Origin: Entomortierella parvispora
Lineage: Eukaryota > Mortierellomycota > Mortierellomycetes > Mortierellales > Mortierellaceae
DNA length: 64,000 nt
Assembly: GCA_963573315.1 (NCBI GenBank)
Contig: OY752153.1
Span: 682,001-746,000, forward strand
Direction: 5' to 3'
The notes beneath the pieces are model-generated. The model saw only the letters and a list, made by a program, of their open reading frames with translations. It was not told the origin of the DNA and ran no database searches. This document shows, in pieces, positions 34,574 through 44,443 of this stretch (within the stretch, counting starts at the first letter, position 1; every line of letters begins with the position of its first letter). A program made the position numbers and the translations under genes.

Positions 34574-35421
34574 GACTACTATTGCTCCTCTTTCACGGAG
34601 TTGTGCGTGCTTGACGAGAGAATGGATATCGTAGATAGGTGCTGAGCTGCGTAGAAGGATTCTGGTGGATCTTTGAGTGATGAAAAAAAAAAGAAACGAG
34701 GTTTGTTGATGAGAAATTCCAGATATTGGGCAGCACATTACTGTTTTCGCAACTTTGAATTACATGAGGTAGACGTGTTTGATGAGAACTGGGGCTGTGA
34801 AGGGGACAGGCTTGTTTTTGCTGGTGTATGTTTGGAGGGTGATAGAGTCAAAAGAAAAAGAACTTCAACCACCATGAAAAAAGGCGATAAACGCTGGCCG
34901 AGTGCACAGCCGTGGCCTGATAACAGGATAGAGGCAATTGTCCATCTGGGATGATTTCCAAAACTTCGCCATTGTGCTTGAGATCCTGTGGTTTGGGGCT
35001 GTTGTTGTTGTTGTCCATCAATTCACTTTGCCATTGTGTTTAAGATTTCTCATGCCCAAAAGCTTCAGGGGCTCCCTGTCCAGACCATCAGATCGTGTAA
35101 CAATTGCTTTTTTTTTCTTTTCACTTTGCCACCGTGTTTTAGGTTCAGGCTGTTCGTTTGGAAAGAAGGCACAGCTCTGTTTTCATGCCTCTTGCCTCTC
35201 AACATACATCCCCCGCATTCTCACGCCTACAATCCACTCACTTTCCTGTTCTAACACCCGCACTCACTCTCCCATTCTCACGCCCCCGCTCATATTCGAA
35301 CTCACGCCCATGTCACTGTATGTCGCTGTACTAACTGAAAAAAATCGACTGATCTTGTATGACAGGTCCTAACACGGCATCCTTTTCCTCCACTCTTGAA
35401 GAGCCATTTAAGCCAGCAAAC
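34574..35421. other. Divergent promoter: MLKL-like gene / kinase A2
   Basis: An 848-bp gap carrying three copies of the 23-bp motif on the A2 side (34963, 35025, 35123) and a leader intron candidate, 35318 to about 35365, starting GTATGT with a CTAAC branch-like element. A 10-A run at about 34684-34693 lies near the C promoter. No gene was recognised. Confidence 0.55.
34963..35145 (+). promoter_or_regulatory. Three copies of a 23-bp promoter motif upstream of kinase A2
   Basis: Copies at 34963-34985, 35025-35047 and 35123-35145 follow the consensus ACTTYGCCAYYGTGYTTDAG with a short RTY tail, matching the single A1 copy at 28403. Spacing is 62 and 98 bp. Repetition in only this promoter family suggests a binding site for a shared regulator; this is inference. 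Confidence 0.6.
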
Positions 35422-37032
35422 ATGCCTCATACTCCACTCAGCATTCAGCCATGGGGAAAATTGAGCGAAATCCCGCTCTTCACCAATTCAAGTCTGATTG
35501 GAGAGGGAGCGATTGGCAAGGTATATCTCTGGAACAACGATGGCCGCCTTATGGCCGTGAAGAGGATTAGGTTGGCCGGCAGTTGCACAACAGACATTGA
35601 GAGAGAAATCAATTTCATGACCCAACTTACTCACAAGAACATCATTCAATGCTTCGGCGTGGACCGCGACACCCACCATGTATTCATCGTCACGGATTAC
35701 GCCGAAGGTGGCAATCTCGATGGAGCCACGCCGAGGTTGGATTGGGAGGATAAGAAGAGAATCGTGATGGAGGTGGCTCGAGGATTGGCCTACCTTCATG
35801 GTCGAGGTATTATTCACAGAGATATCAAAGGAGGCAACATCTTGTTGACCAAGAACAACGAGGCCAAGCTATGCGACTTTGGCATTGCCAAGATCAGAGC
35901 ATCGGCTACCTGTACCTGTTCTTACAAGCGACAAAAAAAGGAAGGAGGAAGAGGAACTGCAGAGTTCATGGCAAAGGAGTTGAAGAACTCCGAACCCGTA
36001 TATTCTTTCAAGTCCGATGTCTATGCACTCGGTGTCGTGATGCAGAAATTAGCCTGCGAACAAAGTGAAGTGCCGCTGGACTACATGACGATCATGAAGA
36101 GATGTATCGATGATGATCCCGAAAAGAGGCCAAGTGTAGAGGATATTGCGGGGGCCTTTCACGTTAATCATCGGGTCCTAGACATCGTCGTTAATGATGA
36201 CCAGGTCAAGACAGAGCAGACATTCTCAGCCGATGAGGAGTACCGCGTGGGATGCAAGTTCTTCATTGGAGACAAAGTCCATGTCAGTCACTCCCGGGCA
36301 GTAGAAATGTTTATGAGAGCTGCAAGTAAGGGACATATGGAAGCTCAGGTTGCCCTCAGCTATTGCTACCAACATGGAATTGGTGTCCTTCGTGACCACG
36401 CCAACACTGTGAAATGGCTACAGAAGGCTGCTAACCAAGGCTCTGCACATGCACAGTGTGAGCTTGGTAGAATGTTTCTTGTCGGCGAGATGGATATTCC
36501 TCAAGATACTGCCAAAGCTTTGGGTCTACTTCAAGTCGCAGGAAATCAAGGACACGTCCAAGCTTGCACAATTTTGGGACAGGTGTATTTGTTTAAGAAA
36601 TGTGTCCAGGAAACCCCTGGGGAGGCCATGCGATGGTTCCGTAAGGCTGCTGAAGGAGGGGGCGCACAAGCACAGGCTCGTATTGGACAGATGTACTACC
36701 ACGGCTGGGGTGTCGAGAAGGACTACACAGAGTCTATGAAGTTCGCTTTAATGGCTGCCTCCCAAGAACTACCAATGGCCTACCTCCTGCTGGCAGACCT
36801 GTATTGTTTTGGCCGTGGAGTTCCCCAAAACGACCAGGAGGCCGTAAAGTGGTGGCGTAAAGCAGCTGAAAAAGGCGATGTAGATGGGCAGTACAATTAC
36901 GGTCTTCGCCTCATAAAGGGCACCGGCATTGATGAAAAAATGGAAGAAGGTTACAATTGGCTGAAGAAGGCGTCCGACCAAGGACACGAGCAGGCTCAAA
37001 GTCTCTACGAGGCTGTTGAGCGGGAGCTATGA
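35422..37032 (+). CDS. Protein kinase with Sel1 repeats (cassette 2, gene A2)
   Basis: 536 residues, the same length as A1, and a tandem-duplicate paralogue of it. Kinase domain about residues 22-255: IGEGAIGKVYLWNN, MAVKRIRLAG with the beta-3 lysine, IIHRDIKGGNILL (RD), CDFGIAK, and AKE in place of APE. Seven Sel1-like repeats follow (MYYHGWGVEKDYTESMKF; LYCFGRGVPQNDQEAVKWW). Several blocks are conserved at DNA level with A1 (for example GGTATATCTCTGGAACAACG), while the repeat region has diverged, suggesting drift after duplication. It is probably catalytically competent and scaffolded by its Sel1 tail. An in-frame ATG at 35359 lies across a likely leader-intron acceptor, so the ATG at 35422, aligned with A1, was preferred. 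Confidence 0.88.
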   Translation: MPHTPLSIQPWGKLSEIPLFTNSSLIGEGAIGKVYLWNNDGRLMAVKRIRLAGSCTTDIEREINFMTQLTHKNIIQCFGVDRDTHHVFIVTDYAEGGNLDGATPRLDWEDKKRIVMEVARGLAYLHGRGIIHRDIKGGNILLTKNNEAKLCDFGIAKIRASATCTCSYKRQKKEGGRGTAEFMAKELKNSEPVYSFKSDVYALGVVMQKLACEQSEVPLDYMTIMKRCIDDDPEKRPSVEDIAGAFHVNHRVLDIVVNDDQVKTEQTFSADEEYRVGCKFFIGDKVHVSHSRAVEMFMRAASKGHMEAQVALSYCYQHGIGVLRDHANTVKWLQKAANQGSAHAQCELGRMFLVGEMDIPQDTAKALGLLQVAGNQGHVQACTILGQVYLFKKCVQETPGEAMRWFRKAAEGGGAQAQARIGQMYYHGWGVEKDYTESMKFALMAASQELPMAYLLLADLYCFGRGVPQNDQEAVKWWRKAAEKGDVDGQYNYGLRLIKGTGIDEKMEEGYNWLKKASDQGHEQAQSLYEAVEREL

Positions 37033-37608
37033 CCTGTCTGAAGGCTAGGAACTCTTTTTTGTCTTCTGTTTTCCAAAAGCACCATCCGCTTTTACACTAT
37101 TGCACGGACCCATTGGGCCAACTCAACGCCGAGACCGCCACACTTTCATGTTAACTAGAATACTTCGCCTCGTTATTATCAAAGGATCAATAAGATGATC
37201 ATGCGTACAGAACAAAAAAAAACAAAAAAAAAAAAATACCACGAAGGAGAGTACTTGCGCAGGCTCAAATAGAAGGCACAGATATCTCCTGTCTTTTAAA
37301 CCCCCCCCCTTCCCAAAGCCCCTTTGCAGTTCCTCACCTCTCTCAGCACCCTCCTTTCCCTGCACCCTGCCAAGTTGTAGCCCACCTGCACCTACTCTTG
37401 GCCCGCATCATATTCTCCACTTCACTGTGCTTGTAAAGGTTCTTCTTCTTGATCGCCCTCACTCTGCACTAACACTCCCTACAAAGGTACACTCTACGCA
37501 GAGCCTTATGACGCTCCCCTGAAAGATTAGTTGATAAAACTCATGGACGTATCTCTCTTTTTCAATCTAGCAGACCCATTTCGGCTCAGTTCGATTGGCG
37601 CAAACACT
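37033..37608. other. Gap between kinases A2 and B2
   Basis: A2 3' UTR, an A-rich stretch at about 37213-37239, a C tract at about 37301-37309, and a leader intron 37487-37570 (CAAAG/GTACAC to ATCTAG) matching that of B1. No upstream ATG precedes the donor, so translation of B2 probably starts after the intron. Confidence 0.55.
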
Positions 37609-39696
37609 ATGAACTGGACGGAGGATCAAATCGTATCAGTTGAAAAAATAGGGCATGGCGGTCAGGCAGAAATCCTAAGAGTCAGACGCCGTTTTGACGA
37701 AGTCGTGATAAAGGCGTATCTCAATTCAGATGATGAGGAATGGAGGCGAGAGGCAGAGTTTGCCAAGCAGATACGATACAGGCACATCGTCCAGTTCTAT
37801 GGCGTAAAAGAGAACAGGCTTATAATGGAGTATGTAGGAAGAGATTTGTCGGACTCTATCCTGGCGGGCTTGATTGAGGACTGGGAGATTAAAACACGGA
37901 TTACAAGGCAGGTCGCGTTGGGCTTGGCCTACCTTCATGGCCAGGGTATCCTTCACTGCGACATCAAGAGTGCCAACATTCTTCTGACCAAAAATTTGGA
38001 TGTCAAGATTTGTGACTTTGGGCGAGCCCGTTTGGTAGGACAGAGTGGCAAGGATGGTACGCTTCCATGGATGGCACCCGAGCTGTTTTCAGAGCAGCCA
38101 CAATACTCATGCAAGTCTGATGTCTACGCGCTGGGAATGGTTATGTGGGAGATGGCATCCGGCCGCATTCATCCATACCAAGAGCACGTGCAGGACTACA
38201 TGACATATTGCATTGAGAACGGAATCACGGAAGCCATCCCAAACAACACGCCAGAGTCATACAGAGCTGTTATGATAGCGTGCTGGAAGCAAGATCCTGC
38301 AGAAAGACCTGCCGCGGCAGAGATCTTCCCAGATATCGACGAAACATACCAAGGTCACGACAAAAGCACTGATGAGTTACAAGCTTTTCAAGATGAGTTT
38401 GATAAAGGGCTACAGTTTTCATCGGCTTCTGGGGGAACCGGACAAAGTATATGCAGCAGGATAGGAAACATATACTCCGAGGGTTTCGCAGTGAGAAAGA
38501 ACTACAAGAAAGCTATGGAGTGGTACCTCAAAGCAAGTGAAGCTGGAGATTTGAGTACTCTAGTCGATATCGGCGTAATGTATTACAATGGTCATGGAGT
38601 TAAACAAGACTACACTAAGGCGATGGAATGGTACCTCAAGGCAAGCGAAGCCGGATATGCAAATGCCATGTTTTATATTGGCAAGATGTACCGTGATGGC
38701 AAGGGCGTTGAGCAGAACAATACCGCCGCAATGAAGTGGTTCCTCAAGGCAAGCGATGCCGGAGATACAGGCGCCAAGGCCAATATCGGCGCGATGTATT
38801 ACAATGGTCTAGGAGTTGAACAAGACTGCACCAAGGCGAAGGATTGGTACCTCAAGGCAAGCGAGGCTGGATATTCAGGCGCCCAAGTCAATATTGCTCT
38901 GATGTATCGTGATGGCGAAGGCGTTGAACAGGACTATTCCAAAGCGATGGAGTGGCTCGTCAGGGCTAGCAATGCCGGGCATGCAGGCGCCAAGTTCAAT
39001 ATTGGTGTGATGCACCATGCTGGTTACGGAGTTGAGCAGAACTACACCAAGGCGATGGAATGGTATCTTAAGGCAAGCAAAGCAAGAAATTCCGATGCCA
39101 AAGTCTGTATTGGTTTGATGCACCAGGCTGGCCACGGAGTTGAGCAGAACTGCGTCGAGGCAATGGATTGGTATCTGAAGGCAAGCAAAGCCGGACATAC
39201 AGGTGCCAAGTTTAACATTGGTGTGCTGCACCATGCTGGCTATGGGGTTGTCCAGGACTCTACCAAAGCGATGGAATGGTACCTCAAGGCCAGCGGAGAT
39301 GGTCATGTGCCCGCTAGGGCCACCATTGGTGGGATGTACCATGATGGAGATGGAGTTGAGCAAGACTACAGCAAGGCGATGGAATGGTATCTCAAGGCAA
39401 GTGCCTCTGGACATCCAGGTGCCATGTTCTTCATTGGCAAGATGTACCGTAGTGGCCGGGGAGTTGAGCGAGACTACAACAAGGCGATGGAGTGGTATCT
39501 CAGGGCGAGCAATGCTGGGGATTCGGACGCCAAGTTTGGTATTGGACTCATGTACCGTGAAGGTCAAGGAGGTAAACAGGACTACAGCAAGGCTTTAGAG
39601 TGGTTTCTCAAGGCGAGCCAGGCTGGAGTAGCAGAAGCTGATGTAGAGATCAGTCGTTTGTCCAACGAAGGAGGGAGTGTAGCTAGCGAGCCATAA
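37609..39696 (+). CDS. Non-RD protein kinase with 11 Sel1 repeats (cassette 2, gene B2)
   Basis: 695 residues. The ATG at 37609 was preferred over one at 37531 because the latter lies inside the predicted leader intron. Kinase domain about residues 10-255: IGHGGQAEIL, beta-3 lysine in EVVIKAYL, ILHCDIKSANILL (HCD, non-RD), CDFGRAR, and MAPE. Eleven 36-residue Sel1 repeats follow, with strong mutual identity (GVEQDYTKAMEWYLKASEAG as the typical unit), more than in B1, so repeat number has changed since duplication. The middle of the kinase domain is nearly identical at DNA level to B1, while the N-lobe and tail differ. It lies upstream of the broken copy of the MLKL-like gene. A role as a scaffolded signalling kinase is inferred. 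Confidence 0.88.
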   Translation: MNWTEDQIVSVEKIGHGGQAEILRVRRRFDEVVIKAYLNSDDEEWRREAEFAKQIRYRHIVQFYGVKENRLIMEYVGRDLSDSILAGLIEDWEIKTRITRQVALGLAYLHGQGILHCDIKSANILLTKNLDVKICDFGRARLVGQSGKDGTLPWMAPELFSEQPQYSCKSDVYALGMVMWEMASGRIHPYQEHVQDYMTYCIENGITEAIPNNTPESYRAVMIACWKQDPAERPAAAEIFPDIDETYQGHDKSTDELQAFQDEFDKGLQFSSASGGTGQSICSRIGNIYSEGFAVRKNYKKAMEWYLKASEAGDLSTLVDIGVMYYNGHGVKQDYTKAMEWYLKASEAGYANAMFYIGKMYRDGKGVEQNNTAAMKWFLKASDAGDTGAKANIGAMYYNGLGVEQDCTKAKDWYLKASEAGYSGAQVNIALMYRDGEGVEQDYSKAMEWLVRASNAGHAGAKFNIGVMHHAGYGVEQNYTKAMEWYLKASKARNSDAKVCIGLMHQAGHGVEQNCVEAMDWYLKASKAGHTGAKFNIGVLHHAGYGVVQDSTKAMEWYLKASGDGHVPARATIGGMYHDGDGVEQDYSKAMEWYLKASASGHPGAMFFIGKMYRSGRGVERDYNKAMEWYLRASNAGDSDAKFGIGLMYREGQGGKQDYSKALEWFLKASQAGVAEADVEISRLSNEGGSVASEP

Positions 39697-40584
39697 AGGA
39701 GCTGGTATCTACTTATGCCATGCAAGACTCTAGCCCAGCGAGCACTCCCCTATCAGACTCATATTTGGTCCCCGAGATTAAAGAACCATGATATATATAT
39801 TTCAATATCTATAACGCCTTGGTACTGACATAGGCAGAACTCGATGACATAGCTGGAACTTTGGAGAATGAAGGTCTGGCCCACGAGCACTCAAGAAATA
39901 TTCGTCCTGCCAAAAAAAAAAAAAAAAAAAAAAAAGGCCTAGGGGCTGTATCCGTTCACTTCCTCTGTGCCGGGTCAAGCAGCCCTTTACAGCTAGCTAC
40001 GCTCGGTGCGTCGTGTGCGGGCTTTTAGCCCTTGATATTCATAGCCGCCATGGTCATGACTGTATTGGTCGTCTTGATGGGTATGATTCTGAACGACACA
40101 GTGACAAAGGTGAACTTGGTGGCACTTATCGAGTGAACCTTCGACAAGGGCGAGTTGAGCTGTAAATCAGAGAGTTCCAGAAACTGAACAAGAGGTCCCC
40201 TGAGTTTCCTTGGGCTAGGTAAAAGAAATATCAACACAAAATTTGTTTGCCAAAAAAAGGGCATCCACGGACAGGAGGAAGAGACAATGGCAAGAACAAG
40301 AGGCCAGATATCAATCAGATTATAGGGATTGTCTCGCTGCATCTCTGTCCTCTTTGTCTTAAAGTCCATGGGTCGAACGTGATTGCTTTTTGACCATCTC
40401 CATCATGTTCCAGGCGCTTCTGATCCTTAGCATATGTGAACTCGATGTTGCTTATCATTGTCGTCTTTCCAAAGAAGTTTATCAGCCTTGGTCCTTGCAC
40501 TCGTCCTGTTGTAATGCCAGCTCATCCATGTCGGTGGCACAGAACAGTCTTAGTTCTCATTTGCTCAGGAACTGCTGAAAAACG
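39697..40584. other. Region between kinase B2 and the C remnant
   Basis: Contains an A tract of about 24 nt at 39911-39934 and minus-strand open frames at 40025-40369 and 40315-40500 that do not match the MLKL-like gene and were not recognised. They may be remnants of other genes. No pseudokinase-domain sequence of gene C remains here. Confidence 0.45.
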
Positions 40585-40788
40585 TACCGTCAGAACTCTC
40601 ATGAGCTGTCTTAAGGCTGGATCTGAAGGGGACCCCAGCTCTCCCTTTTTCTGGAGTTCTTCGATCCACTCGTACTCCCTAGCAAGTCACCCGCAGACAC
40701 GTTTGTTGAACTTGACGTCGTTGACGCTGTTGTTGATGGTGGTGACCTTAGAAGAAATGATAGTCGGTGCATTCGTTGGGTCGGCCAT
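40585..40788 (-). pseudogene. Truncated, stop-containing copy of the MLKL-like gene (cassette 2)
   Basis: On the minus strand, starting at an ATG at 40788, 68 codons align without gaps to the first 68 codons of the intact gene C at 34573, with shared runs such as SVNDVKFNKRVCG and KKGELGSPSDPALRQLM. Codon 34 is TGA (40687-40689) where the intact gene has a CGA arginine codon. Similarity ends abruptly after LTV. The rest of the bundle, the acidic linker and the pseudokinase are absent. Position and orientation match those expected for cassette 2. Confidence 0.92.
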
Positions 40789-41319
40789 GACTAGTACTCT
40801 TCTCCTTCACAGTGCTGTTGTGATGGCTTGACAAGAGTATGGGTATGGTGGGTCAGGTGCTTATCGGCATAGAGGTCCTTGGTGGATCTTTGAGGCAAAA
40901 AAAAAAAAAAAAAACGCACACAGGTTTGTTTCTGGGAGGTTAAGATCCTGGGCAGAGTACTAATGATTTTACATTACCGCAAAGACACCGACGAACGCTG
41001 CGTATGGCACATGTCTGTCTTAGTCGTCCCATTGCATGATAGACTATCAAGCTCTCTCAATTGCTCTGCCTGTCTGTTCAAAATGAGAAGAAAAAGAAGA
41101 AAAAGAAAAATGCGCTGCACAGCTGCATAAACAATGTCACACGAACAAAGAAAGCCCATGGGAGCAGACAGTCTCCATCCTCGCCCCCAGTCTTTTCCTT
41201 CGTTTGTGTTTCCCTTTCCTTTCTTTCCCACGTACACACACACTCTCTCTCCTTTCCCGAACTTTTACCGTTCATCCCAACAATCCCCTCTTCTTGGACA
41301 CCTTGCACACTGTGACAAG
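40789..41319. other. Promoter region of the FAD monooxygenase
   Basis: Contains an A tract at about 40898-40914, an AGAAAAAGAA-rich stretch at 41089-41110 and a CT/CA-rich leader immediately before the ATG. No gene was recognised. Confidence 0.5.
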
Positions 41320-43176
41320 ATGGCACCTTCAGAACAACGACAATTGCCAATGGTCCTAATCTCAGGAGCTGGTCTTGGTGGACTCTTACTAGGCGCACTC
41401 TTAGAGCGAGCCAACATTCCCTATTATATCTTTGAGCGAGCCGCAAAGGTCAAGCCACTTGGTAATCAAAGCGTTTTTGCCCATTCCAGTTGTCCCTTCA
41501 CCAGCCAGCATGCTCCACCGTGCTTTGTATCTGACCTTTCTTTTTTTCTACTCGGGCTATCGATTATATTAGGATCTGCCATGGTGTTAGGGTCGACGGT
41601 GCTCTCAGTGTTTGAGCAATTAGGAATCTTGGAAGAGTTTTATAAGTTCTCCTTGCCAACCAAGCAGGTCGATTTCCATGACGAGAAATTGAAGAAATTG
41701 GCGACTGTAAGCATGGAGGATGAAGAAGCAATGTAAGTAATATATTAACAGCACATGAAGTGCATGGTATCGGGCTTTCTAACTTGGCAAAAATGTTGAC
41801 CTTTTTCTTGATGTAGCGCTGGATACCCCAATCGATTGTTTGCTCGTCCCGATTTGTATGAGCTTCTGCTGCGTCAAGTTCCAAAGGACAGGATCTTGTT
41901 AAACAAGAAGATCATGAGAGTCGAGGAGGAGGAGGAGGAGGATGACAAAGTCTTCATCTATTGCAGTGACAACTCATCGTATGAAGGAGATGTGCTGGTT
42001 GGAGCCGATGGCGCCTATAGCGCAGTCCGTCAAAGCATATTCAGAGGCATGAAGCAGCAAGGAATTTTACCAAAAGAGGATTTAGAGGACCTCATTCCAG
42101 GGTACACGGCAGCGGTGGGCATCACCGAACCCATGGACCCGGAGAAATACCCGCAATTGAAAGACAAGAGCAACTGCCATTTTGAAGTTGCCGTTGATGG
42201 TGCTTCGTACAGTGTGAGTGGCATTTGTGCCTGAATGGTGTAGATCTATCTCATTCCTTTGCGACTTATTCTTCTACGACATTTTCTTTGTTAGTGGAGT
42301 GTTTATTGTCTCAGAACCAATCAAATCTGTTGGATGCTTGTGAAACAATACCAGAGCGCCGAAGAGGGCAAGAAGGCAATGTTTATGAATTCAGAGTGGA
42401 GCCCTGAAAAGAATGACTCCTTCCTCAGGGAGTTCCAAGACTTCGCGTGCCCATATGGGGGTATATTGAAGGATTTGATTGACGCTACACCAAAGGACCT
42501 GATCTCAAAGATCTATCTGGAGCACAAGCTGTTCAAAACCTGGTTCTATAAGCGATCTGTTCTCATTGGAGATGGTATGTGGGATGGATGAGTAGATGAT
42601 AAAGAGTTGGTTTGTTCTGATTCTTACGTCCTTTTATTTATTTTTATTCTTTCTCATTAGCTTGCCATAAGGTATATACCGGCGTCGGCCCTGTAGTCGA
42701 ACTCCAAGAACAAGATAGCACAGAAACTCACATCTTCATCATCTTCCTTAATATTCGGCTACTAGATGCTACCAGCTGCTGGACAGGGGGCCGCGAACGC
42801 TTTCCAGGACTCTGTGATTCTTGCCAACTGTCTCTATGATCTGAAGGACAACTCACAGACGAGTATCACCGCTGCGTTTAGAAGTTATTACGACCAGCGT
42901 TTTCAGTATGCCAAAGGAGCCTACGAGGCCAGCAAAATAGCTAACAAGATTATGGCCGGATCAACCTGGAGCGATCGTCTCATTCGGACCTTGGTCTTCA
43001 ATTACATGCCGCGATTTATTCAACAGAAACACTTCGAAAAGACAAACTCGTATAGGCCTCAGGTCACGTTCTTGCCGAGGGCTCCCAATCGCGGCACTGG
43101 ATACCTTATCCCTCAACTGCCATCCACTCGATACACGGAGGAGCAGCGAGAGCGAGAGCGAAAGGCGGTGGTTTAG
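41320..43176 (+). CDS. FAD-dependent monooxygenase (salicylate hydroxylase-like)
   Basis: Six exons, 41320-41461, 41573-41732, 41817-42213, 42295-42574, 42661-42671 and 42766-43176, encode 466 residues. Three class A flavoprotein-hydroxylase signatures are present: the Rossmann GxGxxG in ISGAGLGGLLLGALLERA (residues about 14-31), the DG motif VGADGAYSAVRQ, and the GD motif GDACHKMLPAAGQGAANA. The fifth exon is only 11 nt and supplies most of the DACHK codons in the last motif; without it the frame breaks. The family uses NAD(P)H and O2 to hydroxylate aromatic or terpenoid substrates. No C-terminal membrane helix is obvious, and the basic tail is short. The substrate is unknown. No biosynthetic core gene sits beside it. 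Confidence 0.9.
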
Positions 43177-43306
43177 AGTACATCGTGCGGACCTCGAATA
43201 ATATCAAGATTTTGAATATCTTTATGCCAGTATTATAGAACTATACACTCATTTATCCATCGGACAAGGACTATTTGCAAATGATGAACAATACTACGAC
43301 AACGGC

Positions 43307-44443
43307 TTAAACATGCTGATACGAAGGCTGGGCCTGGTAGTGTGGGCGATGCGTCTTGGGCACAAATGAGCCGCGGTGCTTCCAGTATTGGAAGCAAGTT
43401 CCAAAGACCATCATGGCCAGGCAACCAGCGAGCATGCCATACACCTTGCCCGAGACCTCGTACGTGAAAGCTGAGTGGTTGCCGGCCAAAAAGGCGGTGA
43501 ACGCGCCCGAGAATCCAGTGTTGACAAAGTTGTCAAGACCGACAAAGAATGATCCTGAGCCGACGATGGCAGTGCCAATAATGACAACGTGTCTCTCCAC
43601 GAAGAACGTCAGTACAATACCGACAATGACACAGGCAATGATGAAGATGGTTCTGCCAGTGCCGTTGGAAATCAAGCCCGACTTTGCCCATGAGAGGACG
43701 AAAATGGCAAAGTAGAATCCAGCAATGGCTCCGATAGCAGCAAATCCAAGGCGCCAGAAGCAGAGGAAGAGAGCGCCTCCAATGATACCGGCTGCTCCAG
43801 AAACGCCAAGATAGACCCAGTCAGAGTGAGTGCCGTATCCGTTTGTTGGTTGGAAGTTGCGAAGAGCGATCCAAGCCAATGTGCCTAAGAAACGATTCAA
43901 TTTCTGTTAGGCTGAATCATTTTTGTACTGCCACTGGTCGACTGTCGAAGGGTCATCTATCGGCACAAACAAACTCTGTGTTGTGATTTTGGTCCTGCCC
44001 TGGGTACACAGGGCAGTGCCACATCTCGTGCTGCCTTGGACACAAAAAGAAAACCAACCCTTTTTCGAAAGCGAAGGATCAACTTACTCAAAGTGTAGAA
44101 TCCTGCAAGGAAGAGGGTGATCTTGAAGAACTTGTGGCCAAAGAACGCGAAGAGGAATCCGGCCACCATCAAGACAATGGCAACAATGGTTCCACTGACA
44201 GTGATTTTGAAGACACCTATCGGAGAAATGGAAAGTATCGAGTATTAGTGCAGGCTATAGGTAAAATCGGTTGCTGATAGATTAAGGAAAACGGGAGTGC
44301 TATCCGTGTGACTTACCGCCGGGGTCCTCTGGGTTTGGGACGTCAATGGTGCCATCAGGAAGGGCGTGGACCATGGATGTGAAGAAGCAGAGGAGAAGGA
44401 CCAAGAAGGCCATGGACCTCGTTTGTAGTGAAGAAGATGCCAT
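43307..44443 (-). CDS. Multi-pass membrane protein, TM7S3/TM198-like (DUF4203)
   Basis: Three minus-strand exons, 44443-44317, 44216-44088 and 43884-43307, encode 277 residues. An N-terminal signal peptide (MAFLVLLLCFFTSMVHA) precedes an acidic lumenal stretch DGTIDVPNPEDPG. About seven hydrophobic helices follow, rich in Gly and Ala (FLFAFFGHKFFKITLFLAGFY, GIIGGALFLCFWRLGFAAIGAIAGFYFAIF). The repeated F-G-x-x-x-F-K and G-x-x-x-G-F patterns are typical of the TM7S3/TM198-like family found in fungi. The short C-terminal tail is His- and Pro-rich. Function in fungi is not established; location in the secretory pathway or plasma membrane is inferred from the signal peptide. Confidence 0.85.

Noticed and set aside
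34056-34634. Ser-rich plus-strand frame opposite the MLKL-like gene
   Set aside because: It is the antisense reading of the Asp/Glu linker (GAC/GAG giving Ser). No independent support.
38875-39567. 230-codon minus-strand frame opposite kinase B2
   Set aside because: Regular antisense pattern produced by the 108-bp Sel1 repeat period.
18744-43176. P450, hydrolase and FAD monooxygenase as one biosynthetic cluster
   Set aside because: They are separated by CDC27, a pseudogene and the kinase cassettes over 24 kb, with no core synthase or shared promoter motif.
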